In this document: positions 1 through 7,851 of the stretch, piece after piece
Layout: each line of letters begins with the position of its first letter
Position numbering within the stretch: position 1 is the first letter of the stretch
Source of the DNA: Cellulosimicrobium terreum
Lineage (GTDB): Bacteria; Actinomycetota; Actinomycetes; Actinomycetales; Cellulomonadaceae
Direction of reading: 5' to 3'
Length of the DNA: 64,000 nucleotides
NCBI GenBank assembly: GCA_014803435.1
Contig: JACYFD010000001.1
Span: 124,001 to 188,000, forward strand
The notes under the pieces: generated by a model
Database searches by the model: none
Told to the model about the DNA's origin: nothing
What the model saw: the letters and a program-made list of their open reading frames with translations, nothing else
Position numbers and translations under genes: made by a program

Positions 1-112
1 CGCGGACCCGGAACATGCCCCCGGGGACTCGCTCGAGTCTGACGCGAGCAATGCCGGGCCCGAGGTATCGGACCCCAGCGAATCCGCACCCGTGAAGGAG
101 GTGTCCGACGAC

Positions 113-1243
113 GTGTCCCAGCTCGACGAGCAGACGTCGCTCCATGTGTCGTCCCTCGTGGTGACACCAGCAGGCGACGACGACCGACGTGCGGAGCTCA
201 TGGCGAGCCTTCCGGCCACTGATGAGTCGACGCCCCTCGCTGCGCAGCTCGCTGTGGATGCGCGGCGTCGGATCGACCTCCAGGGACGTCGCTTTCCACG
301 GCCCGCCTCCACGCGCATCATCACCGTCGCCAATCAGAAGGGTGGCGTCGGCAAGACGACGACGACCGTGAACCTTGCGGCGGGGCTTGCGCAGGCCGGT
401 CTGAACGTCCTCGTGATCGACAACGACCCTCAGGGGAACGCGTCTACTGCGCTCGGGGTCGAGCATCGGGCAGGTACACCGTCTGTCTACGAGGTGCTGG
501 TCGATGGCGACCCTCTGGAGAGCGCGGTGCAGCGCTGCCCGGACATCCCGACCTTGTGGTGCGTTCCGGCCACGATCGACTTGTCTGGCGCCGAGATCGA
601 GCTGGTGTCGCTTGTTTCACGTGAAACACGGCTCCGGAGAGCTCTCGACACGTACCTCGAGACGCGCGCTGCGCGCGGCGAGGAGCCGATCGACTACGTG
701 TTCGTCGACTGCCCGCCGAGCCTCGGGCTCCTCACAGTGAACGCGTTCGTCGTGGGACGGGAAGTCCTCATCCCGATCCAGTGTGAGTACTACGCACTGG
801 AAGGACTGAGCCAGCTGCTCAAGACGATCGAACTGATCAAGGCGCATCTCAACCCCGAGCTGCACGTGTCGACGATCTTGCTGACCATGTACGACGGCCG
901 CACGAACTTGGCGCAACAGGTGGCGGCCGAGGTTCGCGAGCACTTCCCGGAGCACACGCTGCGCACCACCGTTCCGCGGTCGGTCCGCATCTCGGAGGCT
1001 CCGAGCCACGGTCAGACGGTCATGACCTACGACCCGGGTTCGACGGGCGCGCTCGCGTACCTCGAAGCGGCACGCGAGGTCGCTGAGCAGGGCGAGTACA
1101 CAGAAGTCGTCCCCGAGATCGCCAGCACGGCGGATCGCGGGGACGAGGGCGCCTCGGATGAGGCTGTAGGCAGTTCCGAGGGCTGGATCGACAATGGCGT
1201 CGCGGCGGAGGTCTCCGTCGGCGGTCAGGAGGAGCGGCGATGA
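113..1243 (+). CDS. parA: chromosome partitioning ATPase ParA (Soj)
   Basis: ParA is a deviant-Walker P-loop ATPase that binds DNA non-specifically when ATP-bound and moves ParB-parS complexes at chromosome segregation. The deviant Walker A motif KGGVGKTT lies near residue 76, followed by a conserved DNDPQGN stretch and DCPPSLG for Walker B. The reading frame stays open to the left edge of the window, so a longer, truncated N-terminus cannot be excluded. GTG at 113 was chosen because a full anti-SD match, AAGGAGGTG, sits at 95-103; GTG at 92 has no such site. Residues 1-70 and the acidic 45-residue tail are longer than in minimal Soj proteins. parB overlaps the stop codon (ATGA), so the two are translationally coupled. 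A perfect parS lies inside the gene at 614-627. Confidence 0.95.
   Translation: MSQLDEQTSLHVSSLVVTPAGDDDRRAELMASLPATDESTPLAAQLAVDARRRIDLQGRRFPRPASTRIITVANQKGGVGKTTTTVNLAAGLAQAGLNVLVIDNDPQGNASTALGVEHRAGTPSVYEVLVDGDPLESAVQRCPDIPTLWCVPATIDLSGAEIELVSLVSRETRLRRALDTYLETRAARGEEPIDYVFVDCPPSLGLLTVNAFVVGREVLIPIQCEYYALEGLSQLLKTIELIKAHLNPELHVSTILLTMYDGRTNLAQQVAAEVREHFPEHTLRTTVPRSVRISEAPSHGQTVMTYDPGSTGALAYLEAAREVAEQGEYTEVVPEIASTADRGDEGASDEAVGSSEGWIDNGVAAEVSVGGQEERR
614..627. promoter_or_regulatory. parS site 1 (inside parA)
   Basis: GTTTCACGTGAAAC is a perfect 14-bp palindrome and an exact match to the bacterial parS core bound by ParB; with its flanks it forms the full 16-mer starting TGTTTCAC. It lies in the parA coding sequence. 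Confidence 0.95.
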
Positions 1244-2619
1244 GCGAGAAGAGGCGTGGTCTCGGACGTGGTCTGGGCGCGTTGATCCCGACAAGTTCGG
1301 AAGGGAAGCGTCCGGTGGACGTGTTCTTCCCGAGCGCTGTCGCCGAAACGGACGAGTCTCGGGGTGACTCCGCGGCTCCCGCGGGCACCGGCGGTGCTAC
1401 CGACGGCGCGCAGGCGACGGAGGCTCCCGACGGAGGGGTCATCACCGTCGAGCGGGACGCAAGCCCCGCGGATGTTGCCGGTTTTGCGACGGTCACGGTC
1501 GACGAGCTCGACTCGTTGGTCGAGGGAGCGGAGCCCTCTGCCGATGACGAGAAGTCGAGTGCCGGGCACTCTGAGAACTCCGACTCCTCCGAGGTGGCAA
1601 GCGACAGTGCCAGCGCCGGCACGGCTGCGCTTTCTGCCGAGGCCGAGACCGAGACCGAGACTGACAACGCTCGTGGAGCGGAGCCTGACGGCACCGGGCT
1701 GACATCCGTCGATGTTTCACGTGGAACGGACGACGCGTCGTCGGCGGCGCTCGACGATGTGAGCTGGACCGGCCAGGCAGCGGAGGACTTGGTCCCCGTG
1801 CCAGGCGCGCGCTTTGCCGAGGTTCCGGTCGATTCGATCCGGCCGAACCCTATGCAGCCACGCACGGTCTTCGACGAGGCAGAACTCGACGAGCTCATCG
1901 GATCGATCCGCGAGATCGGCGTGCTCCAGCCCATCGTGGTCCGCCCCGCACCGGGGGATGGTGGTTCCTACGAGCTCATCATGGGTGAGCGACGTTGGCG
2001 CGCGACCCAGGCGGCGGGGCTCGACACCATCCCTGCGATCGTGCGCGAGACCGACGACTCGGACCTTCTGCGCGACGCGCTCCTCGAGAACCTGCACCGG
2101 AGTGCACTGAACCCGCTCGAGGAAGCGGCGGCCTATCGACAGCTTCTCGACGACTTCGGGTGCACTCACGAGGAACTGGCCGAGCGGATCTCCCGCAGCC
2201 GACCACAGATCTCCAACACGCTGCGACTGCTGCGACTTCCTCCGCTCGTCCAGCGACGAGTTGCTGCAGGCGTTCTCTCCGCGGGCCACGCACGGGCACT
2301 TCTCGGGCTCTCGGACGGAGGCGAGATCGAACGCCTCGCACAGCGGATTGTTGCCGAAGGCCTCTCGGTCCGTGCCACCGAGGAGATCGTGGCGATGGGG
2401 GAGAGCAACACCAAAGCACCCCGTGTCCCCCGTGCAGGACAGCGCTCCGCGGCGATCGACGAGCTGGCTACCCGGCTCTCCGACCGGTTCGAGACGCGTG
2501 TCAAGGTCGACCTCGGCGCCAAGAAGGGTCGCCTGACCGTCGAGTTTGCCTCGGTAGAGGACCTCAACCGGATCCTCGACCTGATGGCGCCGCAGGACCC
2601 CGGACTCCTCCGTCGCTAG
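1240..2619 (+). CDS. parB: chromosome partitioning protein ParB
   Basis: ParB is the parS-binding CTPase that spreads on DNA and loads condensin. The N-terminal ParA-contact motif [11 protein letters not shown] is at residues 7-17. Then comes an unusually long acidic, low-complexity region (about residues 20-185, rich in A, E, D, S and T). The ParB core starts near residue 190 ([14 protein letters not shown]) with the CTP-binding GERRWRA motif near 249. A helix-turn-helix ([19 protein letters not shown]) is at about 310-330, followed by the C-terminal dimerisation domain. At 459 residues it is well above the usual 300-350, all of the excess being in the acidic linker. ATG overlaps the parA stop. 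A one-mismatch parS lies in the linker-coding DNA and a perfect one just downstream. Confidence 0.95.
   Translation: MSEKRRGLGRGLGALIPTSSEGKRPVDVFFPSAVAETDESRGDSAAPAGTGGATDGAQATEAPDGGVITVERDASPADVAGFATVTVDELDSLVEGAEPSADDEKSSAGHSENSDSSEVASDSASAGTAALSAEAETETETDNARGAEPDGTGLTSVDVSRGTDDASSAALDDVSWTGQAAEDLVPVPGARFAEVPVDSIRPNPMQPRTVFDEAELDELIGSIREIGVLQPIVVRPAPGDGGSYELIMGERRWRATQAAGLDTIPAIVRETDDSDLLRDALLENLHRSALNPLEEAAAYRQLLDDFGCTHEELAERISRSRPQISNTLRLLRLPPLVQRRVAAGVLSAGHARALLGLSDGGEIERLAQRIVAEGLSVRATEEIVAMGESNTKAPRVPRAGQRSAAIDELATRLSDRFETRVKVDLGAKKGRLTVEFASVEDLNRILDLMAPQDPGLLRR
1714..1727. promoter_or_regulatory. parS site 2 (inside parB, one mismatch)
   Basis: GTTTCACGTGGAAC differs from the palindromic parS core at one base. 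It lies in the part of parB that encodes the acidic linker. Confidence 0.8.
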
Positions 2620-2650
2620 GCACGGCAGCAGCGTCGCGTTGAACAAGCCA

Positions 2651-2688
2651 GATGGCCACGACGTTTCACGTGAAACGTCGTGGCCATC
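2651..2688. promoter_or_regulatory. parS site 3 in a perfect 38-bp palindrome downstream of parB
   Basis: The core GTTTCACGTGAAAC is at 2663-2676. The symmetry continues without a mismatch for 12 more bases on each side, giving a 38-bp perfect palindrome centred between 2669 and 2670, 31 bp after the parB stop. As RNA this could fold into a long GC-rich hairpin, so the element may also terminate parAB transcription. There is no U-tract. Confidence 0.9.
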
Positions 2689-3732
2689 GCCCTGCGGGAA
2701 GACCGTCGGACACGCTGCTCGTGGTCGGTTCCGACGCAGGCGGAAGGGCACCGGGAGTCGCGACTCACCGCGGAAGAGGCATCCGCTGCATGACGGCCTG
2801 CTGCTCCCAACGGAGCGCACCAGCATGCCAGGTCCCGTCACCGCCATCTACCGACAGCGCGACAAGAATCCGCCGTGCGACGACCACTGTGCGGATCAAC
2901 TGCCGGGCAGCCCGCGCACTGCTCCGGTGCTCGGCTCTCGCCGTACGGTCATGTGCCTGTCATTCCGGGCGAAGTGTGGCGCACAGCAACCGGCTCACCA
3001 TGCCCGAAGGACGTGCGACGCGTGGACGCCACACCAGCAAGAAGTCATTGCGGTGGTCGGCACGACGCCACGAGGTACCAGCCGGCGGGGGTTGCAGGCG
3101 CGCGATCTGAACAGGCGACGTCCGCGGGACGTAGACGAGGGGGCAGTGGCCGCGGGGCAGGCACCCGCGTCCGGGGGAGTGCGCGGCGATCACAGCAGAG
3201 GCGAACGGGCGTGGCCCACGTGTGGCAACAACCGTCGCTGTGCGCCCAACACGGCGGCGCAGGCGCCCCTAGACCAGGCAAGGCGATTGTCGGTCACGGT
3301 TGGTGCCGTGCCTCCAGGTCCTCTGAGCTTGGAGTGTCAGAAGACGTCTCGGTAGCAGAACCCACTCACGTAGACCACAGAGACCGGGTCGCCACCGCGC
3401 GTACGCGGCCGTCCGAGCGCGTCCATGTGGGAGGCAACAGCACCCGTCCGGGCCGCCGAGGGTGTTTCGGCAGGTCGTCGCCCCTATCCGCCGAGGATGT
3501 GTACCCGGGTAGTTGCGGAAAGGGTGCTCGCCGGACGAGCTCCGAGAGGGTTGTTTCCAGGTTCGATGGGAGAGGGAGTCCTCAGATCCGTGCCGAGAGC
3601 GCGCTCGCCAGGCACGTCGTCCGGACGGCCGACGTCACGGGGTCACGTGGGAATACACACGCACGTCTGCACAGGCGACTTCGCAGGTCCGGGCCATGAG
3701 GCGTCCTGCGGACTGTCCCTGCGACGACAATC

Positions 3733-3746
3733 GTTTCACGTGAAAC
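3733..3746. promoter_or_regulatory. parS site 4
   Basis: Perfect GTTTCACGTGAAAC palindrome in the gene-free region, 60 bp from the next site. Confidence 0.95.
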
Positions 3747-3806
3747 GGCAACCGGCGAAACGCCGCCGGGCGGGGTGCAAGAGCTGCCCCCGCCCTTCGG
3801 CCCGAC

Positions 3807-3820
3807 GTTTCACGTGGAAC
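3807..3820. promoter_or_regulatory. parS site 5 (one mismatch)
   Basis: GTTTCACGTGGAAC, the same variant as in parB, located 43 bp before the end of the leftward ligase gene. Confidence 0.8.
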
Positions 3821-3863
3821 AACCCAGGCCACGACGAGCCTGCGGCTCGCTACGCCGATACCG

Positions 3864-4910
3864 TCACGCGTGCCGGACCTGCGGTGAAAGGGCGATCTGT
3901 CGGTACAGGTCGGAGAGGTCGTACCCTCCCGCACGCGCTGCCTGGGGGAAGAGCGAGGTCTCCGTCATGCCAGGGGCGACGTTCACCTCGAGGAACTGGA
4001 CGACTCCGTCAGGATCGACGATGACGTCCGTCCTGGACAGGTCGCGCAGGCCGAGGGCACGGTGTGCGCGCACGGCGACGTCTTGGACGCCGACGAGCGT
4101 CTCGGCGTCGAGACGGGCGGGGGCGAAGTACTCGGTCCGGCCAGGGTTGTATCGGGCGTCGTAGTCGTACGGACCGTCGGTGACGATCTCGACCGGGGGG
4201 AGTGCACGGAGGTCGTCCCCGGACCCGATCACGCTGACGGCGAGCTCGATCCCGGAGACGGCTTGCTCGATGAGCGCGACCTCGCCGTAGGCGAAGCAGG
4301 AGACCATCGCACGCGGGAGCTGGTCTGCCGAGTGCACCAGCGTCACGCCGAGGGCGGAGCCTCCGTGGGTCGGCTTCACGACGAGAGGGAGACCCAGCCT
4401 GCGGATGACGGCGTCGAGCACCGGTTGGGCGCCGAGCTCGCGGAAGAGGCTCTGCGGAAGGGTGACGTAGTCGGGTGTCGCGATCCCCGAGGCGAGCACG
4501 GTCGCCTTCGCGACCGGCTTGCTCCACGCGGTGCGACTCTCACGGGGGCCGGTCCCGACGTAGGGGAGCCCGAGGAGCTCGAGGACGTCACGCATCGAAC
4601 CATCCTCGCCGCTGGCGCCGTGCAGGAGCGGCCACACCACGTCGGGCACGGTCTGGGAGAGGAAGGGGATGAGGTCGGCGTCGACGTCGTGCAGGACGAC
4701 CTCGAGCCCCGCGGCCCGCAGGCTCTCCCCGACCCGGCGACCGGACCGGAGGGATACGTCACGCTCGTGCGAGAGCCCGCCGGCGAGGATCGCGACGAGC
4801 GGTGCCCGGTGCGCCACCCCGGTGGTTCCGTCCGGACGACCAGGCTGGTCAAGGCGCGTTTCGATGCTGCTGCCGTGCGACTGGTCGGCACGCGATGCGG
4901 TGGTGTCCAC
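3864..4910 (-). CDS. D-alanine--D-alanine ligase family protein (ATP-grasp)
   Basis: ATP-grasp enzyme of the D-Ala-D-Ala ligase family, which joins two D-alanines for the peptidoglycan stem peptide. Seen: the N-terminal signature AILAGGLSHERDVSLRSGRR, WPLLHGASGEDGSMRDVLELL, the KPTHGGSALGV glycine-rich loop, and a C-terminal metal-binding stretch FLEVNVAPGMTETS. The last differs from the usual EVNTLPGMT, so the substrate may not be exactly D-Ala-D-Ala. GTG at 4910 was chosen (348 residues); it sits behind GAGGAG overlapping the stop of the upstream aminotransferase gene. The spacing of about 12 is a little long, and a later GTG just before HRAPLVAILAGG is an alternative. It follows the aminotransferase by 16 bp, so probably one operon. 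Confidence 0.8.
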   Translation of the reverse strand: MDTTASRADQSHGSSIETRLDQPGRPDGTTGVAHRAPLVAILAGGLSHERDVSLRSGRRVGESLRAAGLEVVLHDVDADLIPFLSQTVPDVVWPLLHGASGEDGSMRDVLELLGLPYVGTGPRESRTAWSKPVAKATVLASGIATPDYVTLPQSLFRELGAQPVLDAVIRRLGLPLVVKPTHGGSALGVTLVHSADQLPRAMVSCFAYGEVALIEQAVSGIELAVSVIGSGDDLRALPPVEIVTDGPYDYDARYNPGRTEYFAPARLDAETLVGVQDVAVRAHRALGLRDLSRTDVIVDPDGVVQFLEVNVAPGMTETSLFPQAARAGGYDLSDLYRQIALSPQVRHA

Positions 4911-4926
4911 GATGCTGCGAGTCTCC

Positions 4927-6255
4927 TCAGGCAAGGTCCGGTCCAGGGCTCTCGACGTCCGTGAGGTCCGCGTCGAGTGCGGCTTCCGTACCGAAGATCT
5001 CGACGAGCTCGCGCTCACTGTTCACAACTCCCGCGAGGCGGCGCACACCCTCGCGGATGCGGTCCGGCGTCGGGTAGCAGAACGAGAGCCGGACGTGGTC
5101 CGCGCCCGTCCCGTCCGCATAGAACGCGGTGCCCGGGACGTAGGCGACCCGTGCCGTGACGGCGCGGGGGAGCATCGATCGTGCGTCGAGGCCGTCGGGC
5201 AGTCGCACCCAGGTGTAGAAGCCGCCGTCGGGTACGGTCCAGCTCGCCGACGGAAGGTGCTCGGCGAGCGCGCCGATCATGGCGTCGCGCCGCTCGCGGT
5301 AGAGCTCGCGGAACTGCTTGATCTGGCCCTTCCAGTCGCACGTGTCGAGGTACGACGCGATCGCCAGCTGTGAAGCGTTCGAGGGGCAGAGGATGGCGGA
5401 CTCGCTCGCAAGGACCAGCTTCTCCCGCACGGCGTGCGGTGCGACGACCCAGCCGACTCGGTAGCCGGGCGCGAACGTCTTCGAGAACGAGCCCAGGTAC
5501 AGCACACCCTCCTCGTCGAGGGAACGCAGTGCGGGCAGGGTCTGGCCGTCGAATCCGAGCAGTCCGTACGGGTTGTCCTCCACGACGAGGACGCCGTAGC
5601 GACGCGCGATCTCCAGCACCCGGGGGCGCCGCTCGGCCGAGAGCGTGACGCCCGCGGGGTTGTGGAAGTTCGGGACCGTGTAGAGCAGCTTGACGCGCCG
5701 ACCCTCACGGGCGAGCCCGGCGAGGGTCGCTTCGAGCGCCTCAGGTACGAGCCCGTGCTCGTCGAGCGGGACGTGGACGACCTCCGCCTGGTAGGAGCGG
5801 AAGACACCGAGGGCTCCGACATAGCTCGGCGCCTCGGCGATCACGACGTCGCCCGGGTCGATGAAGATCCGGGTGACGAGGTCGAGCGCCTGCTGCGAAC
5901 CCGTGGTGACCACCACGTCGTCGGGGTGGCACTCGATGCTCTCCATGCGTACGACGTCGAGGATGCGCTCGCGCAGGTCCTCGTGTCCCTGGCCGGAGCC
6001 GTACTGGAGGACGGTCGCGCCCTTGGTCGCGACGAGCCGCGCCATGGTCTCCGCGATGGTGTCGAGCGGCAGGCCGTCCAGGAACGGCATCCCGCCGGCG
6101 AGAGAGACGACCTCCGGCCGGTTCGCGACGGCGAACAGCGCGCGGATCTCCGAGGCACGCATGTTGTGCGCTCGCTCTGCGTAGGCACCGAACCACGGGT
6201 CGAGGCGGGTGCCGCCTGAGGCCGGCGGCTGCGGGGACGGGGTCGTGGCTGTCAC
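4927..6255 (-). CDS. PLP-dependent class I/II aminotransferase (2-aminoadipate transaminase-like)
   Basis: Fold-type I PLP aminotransferase. Seen: VVSLAGGMPFLDGLPL near the N-terminus, GSQQALDLVTRIF, NFHNPAGVTLS, EDNPYGLLGFDG for cofactor binding, and SFSKTFAPGYRVGW with the Schiff-base lysine. The C-terminal DHVRLSFCYP carries the carboxylate-binding arginine. The sequence resembles the catalytic half of MocR regulators and LysN-type transaminases but has no GntR DNA-binding domain. The substrate cannot be read from the sequence. GTG at 6255 gives 442 residues; the longer frame adds only a low-complexity head. It lies between the trx operon terminator and the ligase gene. Confidence 0.8.
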   Translation of the reverse strand: MTATTPSPQPPASGGTRLDPWFGAYAERAHNMRASEIRALFAVANRPEVVSLAGGMPFLDGLPLDTIAETMARLVATKGATVLQYGSGQGHEDLRERILDVVRMESIECHPDDVVVTTGSQQALDLVTRIFIDPGDVVIAEAPSYVGALGVFRSYQAEVVHVPLDEHGLVPEALEATLAGLAREGRRVKLLYTVPNFHNPAGVTLSAERRPRVLEIARRYGVLVVEDNPYGLLGFDGQTLPALRSLDEEGVLYLGSFSKTFAPGYRVGWVVAPHAVREKLVLASESAILCPSNASQLAIASYLDTCDWKGQIKQFRELYRERRDAMIGALAEHLPSASWTVPDGGFYTWVRLPDGLDARSMLPRAVTARVAYVPGTAFYADGTGADHVRLSFCYPTPDRIREGVRRLAGVVNSERELVEIFGTEAALDADLTDVESPGPDLA

Positions 6256-6303
6256 GCCGTCCAGTCTCGCACGCGGGTTCGGGGGATCTCGTGAAGACGA
6301 CGA

Positions 6304-6333
6304 AGGGCGGGACACCCGGAGGTGTCCCGCCCT
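6304..6333 (-). terminator. terminator of the trxB-trxA operon
   Basis: A 13-bp perfect stem (AGGGCGGGACACC with its complement) closed by a CGGA tetraloop, placed 23 bp past the trxA stop in the direction of transcription. Confidence 0.8.
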
Positions 6334-6355
6334 GTCGGCGCCGTGCCTGATCAGG

Positions 6356-6688
6356 TCAGGCGGTCGCGGAGAGGACCGTGTCGATCTCCTCGGTCAGCGC
6401 ACGCTTGGGCCGCGCGCCGATGATCGACTTCTGCAGCTCACCGCCGACGTAGACGTTGAGCGTCGGGATCGACACGATCCCGTAGGCGCCCGTCGTCTCG
6501 GGGTTCGCGTCCGTGTCGAGCTTGGCGATCTTGATCTGGTCGCCGTACTCCTCGGCGAGCTCCTCGAGGATGGGGGCGACCTGGCGGCACGGGCCGCACC
6601 AGGTGGCCCAGAAGTCGACGAGCACCGGGACGTCGGACTCGAGGACCTCGGCCCGGAAGGTCGAGTCGGTCACGGGAACTGTAGGCAT
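6356..6688 (-). CDS. trxA: thioredoxin
   Basis: Small cytoplasmic dithiol-disulfide oxidoreductase that reduces protein disulfides with electrons from TrxB. It has 110 residues, the normal length. The active site is FWATWCGPCRQVAP with the CGPC pair, the cis-proline loop is VSIPTLNVYVGG, and DTDANP lies in the central strand. GGAGG sits correctly before ATG. It lies 29 bp after trxB, so the two form an operon; transcription is expected from the SigR-type promoter ahead of trxB, and a strong hairpin follows. Confidence 0.97.
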   Translation of the reverse strand: MPTVPVTDSTFRAEVLESDVPVLVDFWATWCGPCRQVAPILEELAEEYGDQIKIAKLDTDANPETTGAYGIVSIPTLNVYVGGELQKSIIGARPKRALTEEIDTVLSATA

Positions 6689-6717
6689 CGTGCCTCCAAT
6701 GAGGTGCGTAGGCGGGG

Positions 6718-7758
6718 TCAGGAGCGGAGCTCGGCGAGGGCTTCGGGCAGCTCCTCGGGGTTGGGCGCATCGGGGGTGCCCGCGATGCGCGGGAGCCCGT
6801 CCTCGTCCTCGAACCGGTCGGCGAGCTCGGTGAGGTAGCGCTGCGCGTCGAGCGCGGCCGAGCAGCCGGAGCCCGCGGCGGTGATCGCCTGGCGGTAGGT
6901 GTGGTCGACGGCGTCCCCGCAGGCGAAGACACCCTCGACGTTCGTGGCGGTCGAGCGCCCGACGACCTGGATGTAGCCCTCGGCGTCGAGGTCGACCTGC
7001 CCCGTCACGAGCTCGGTGCGGGGCTCATGACCGATCGCGACGAAGAGCCCCCCGACGGGAAGCTCACGGGTCTCGCCCGTGACCGTGTCCCGCAGGGTCA
7101 GGCCGTCGACCTTCGTCTCGCCGCTGATCGCGGTCACCTCGCTGTTCCAGGCGAAGTCGATCTTCGGGTCGTTCTGTGCTCGGTCGACCATGATCTTGGA
7201 CGCGCGGAGCTCGCCGCGGCGGTGGACGATCGTGACCTTCGACGCGAATCGGGTGAGGAACGTCGCCTCTTCCATCGCGGAGTCGCCACCCCCGACGACG
7301 GCGATGTGCTGGTCGCGGAAGAAGAAGCCGTCGCACGTCGCGCACCAGGACACGCCGCGGCCGGACAGCCGCTTCTCGTCGTCGATCCCGAGCTCACGGT
7401 AGGCCGACCCGGTCGCGAGGATCACCGCGCGCGCCTTGTACGTCTCGCCACCGCCGGTGACCACGGTCTTGACCGGTCCCTCGAGCTCGACCGACTCGGC
7501 GTCGTCCCACTCGATGCGCGCGCCGAACCGCTCGGCCTGCTTGCGCATGCTCTCCATGAGGTCGGGACCCATGATCCCGTCAGGGAAGCCGGGGAAGTTC
7601 TCCACGTCGGTCGTGTTCATCAACGCACCGCCGGCGGTGACGGATCCGGCCAGGACGACGGGCTCGAGCCCGGCACGTGCCGCGTAGACGGCCGCCGTGT
7701 ATCCCGCGGGTCCCGACCCGATGATGATCAGGTTGTGGACGGCTGGCTGCTGGGTCAC
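6718..7758 (-). CDS. trxB: thioredoxin reductase (NADPH)
   Basis: FAD enzyme that passes electrons from NADPH to thioredoxin. Seen in order: FAD-binding [17 protein letters not shown] near residue 12, the redox centre [14 protein letters not shown]-binding [16 protein letters not shown], and the C-terminal FAD motif [18 protein letters not shown]. After the catalytic fold there is an extra acidic tail of about 35 residues. GTG at 7758 (346 residues) was chosen because AGGAGG lies 8 bases upstream; the in-frame ATG at 7812 has no such site. The gene heads the trxB-trxA operon. In M. tuberculosis and Streptomyces the same pair is under the redox sigma factor SigH/SigR, and a matching promoter is visible here. 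Confidence 0.97.
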   Translation of the reverse strand: MTQQPAVHNLIIIGSGPAGYTAAVYAARAGLEPVVLAGSVTAGGALMNTTDVENFPGFPDGIMGPDLMESMRKQAERFGARIEWDDAESVELEGPVKTVVTGGGETYKARAVILATGSAYRELGIDDEKRLSGRGVSWCATCDGFFFRDQHIAVVGGGDSAMEEATFLTRFASKVTIVHRRGELRASKIMVDRAQNDPKIDFAWNSEVTAISGETKVDGLTLRDTVTGETRELPVGGLFVAIGHEPRTELVTGQVDLDAEGYIQVVGRSTATNVEGVFACGDAVDHTYRQAITAAGSGCSAALDAQRYLTELADRFEDEDGLPRIAGTPDAPNPEELPEALAELRS

Positions 7759-7810
7759 CTGGGGTTCCTCCTGGGTCTTCGGCGCGTGGTGCTGACCACG
7801 CCTGGTCGTC

Positions 7811-7837
7811 AACGCCCGTGGCGTGTCGTCTGTTCCC
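7811..7837 (-). promoter_or_regulatory. SigR/SigH-type promoter of trxB-trxA
   Basis: On the minus strand GGGAAC is followed after exactly 18 bases by GTT, which fits the GGAAT/C-N18-GTT consensus of the disulfide-stress ECF sigma factors SigR (Streptomyces) and SigH (mycobacteria). Transcription would start about 45 bases before the trxB GTG. Confidence 0.75.
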
Positions 7838-7851
7838 GTCCCTCGCGAGGG

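Larger units (their letters stand above)
2620..3863. other. 1.24-kb gene-free segregation region downstream of parB
   Basis: No reading frame here has recognisable domains or a convincing start. The several overlapping frames encode Arg/Gly/Ala/Pro-rich strings typical of shadow frames in GC-rich DNA. What the region does hold is three parS sites (2663, 3733, 3807). No tRNA-like or riboswitch-like structure was seen. It is likely a non-coding centromere-like spacer. Confidence 0.6.

Noticed and set aside
2639-3699. Overlapping frames of 150-270 codons downstream of parB
   Set aside because: Arg/Gly/Pro/Thr-rich, no ribosome-binding site of note, crossing parS sites; judged non-coding.
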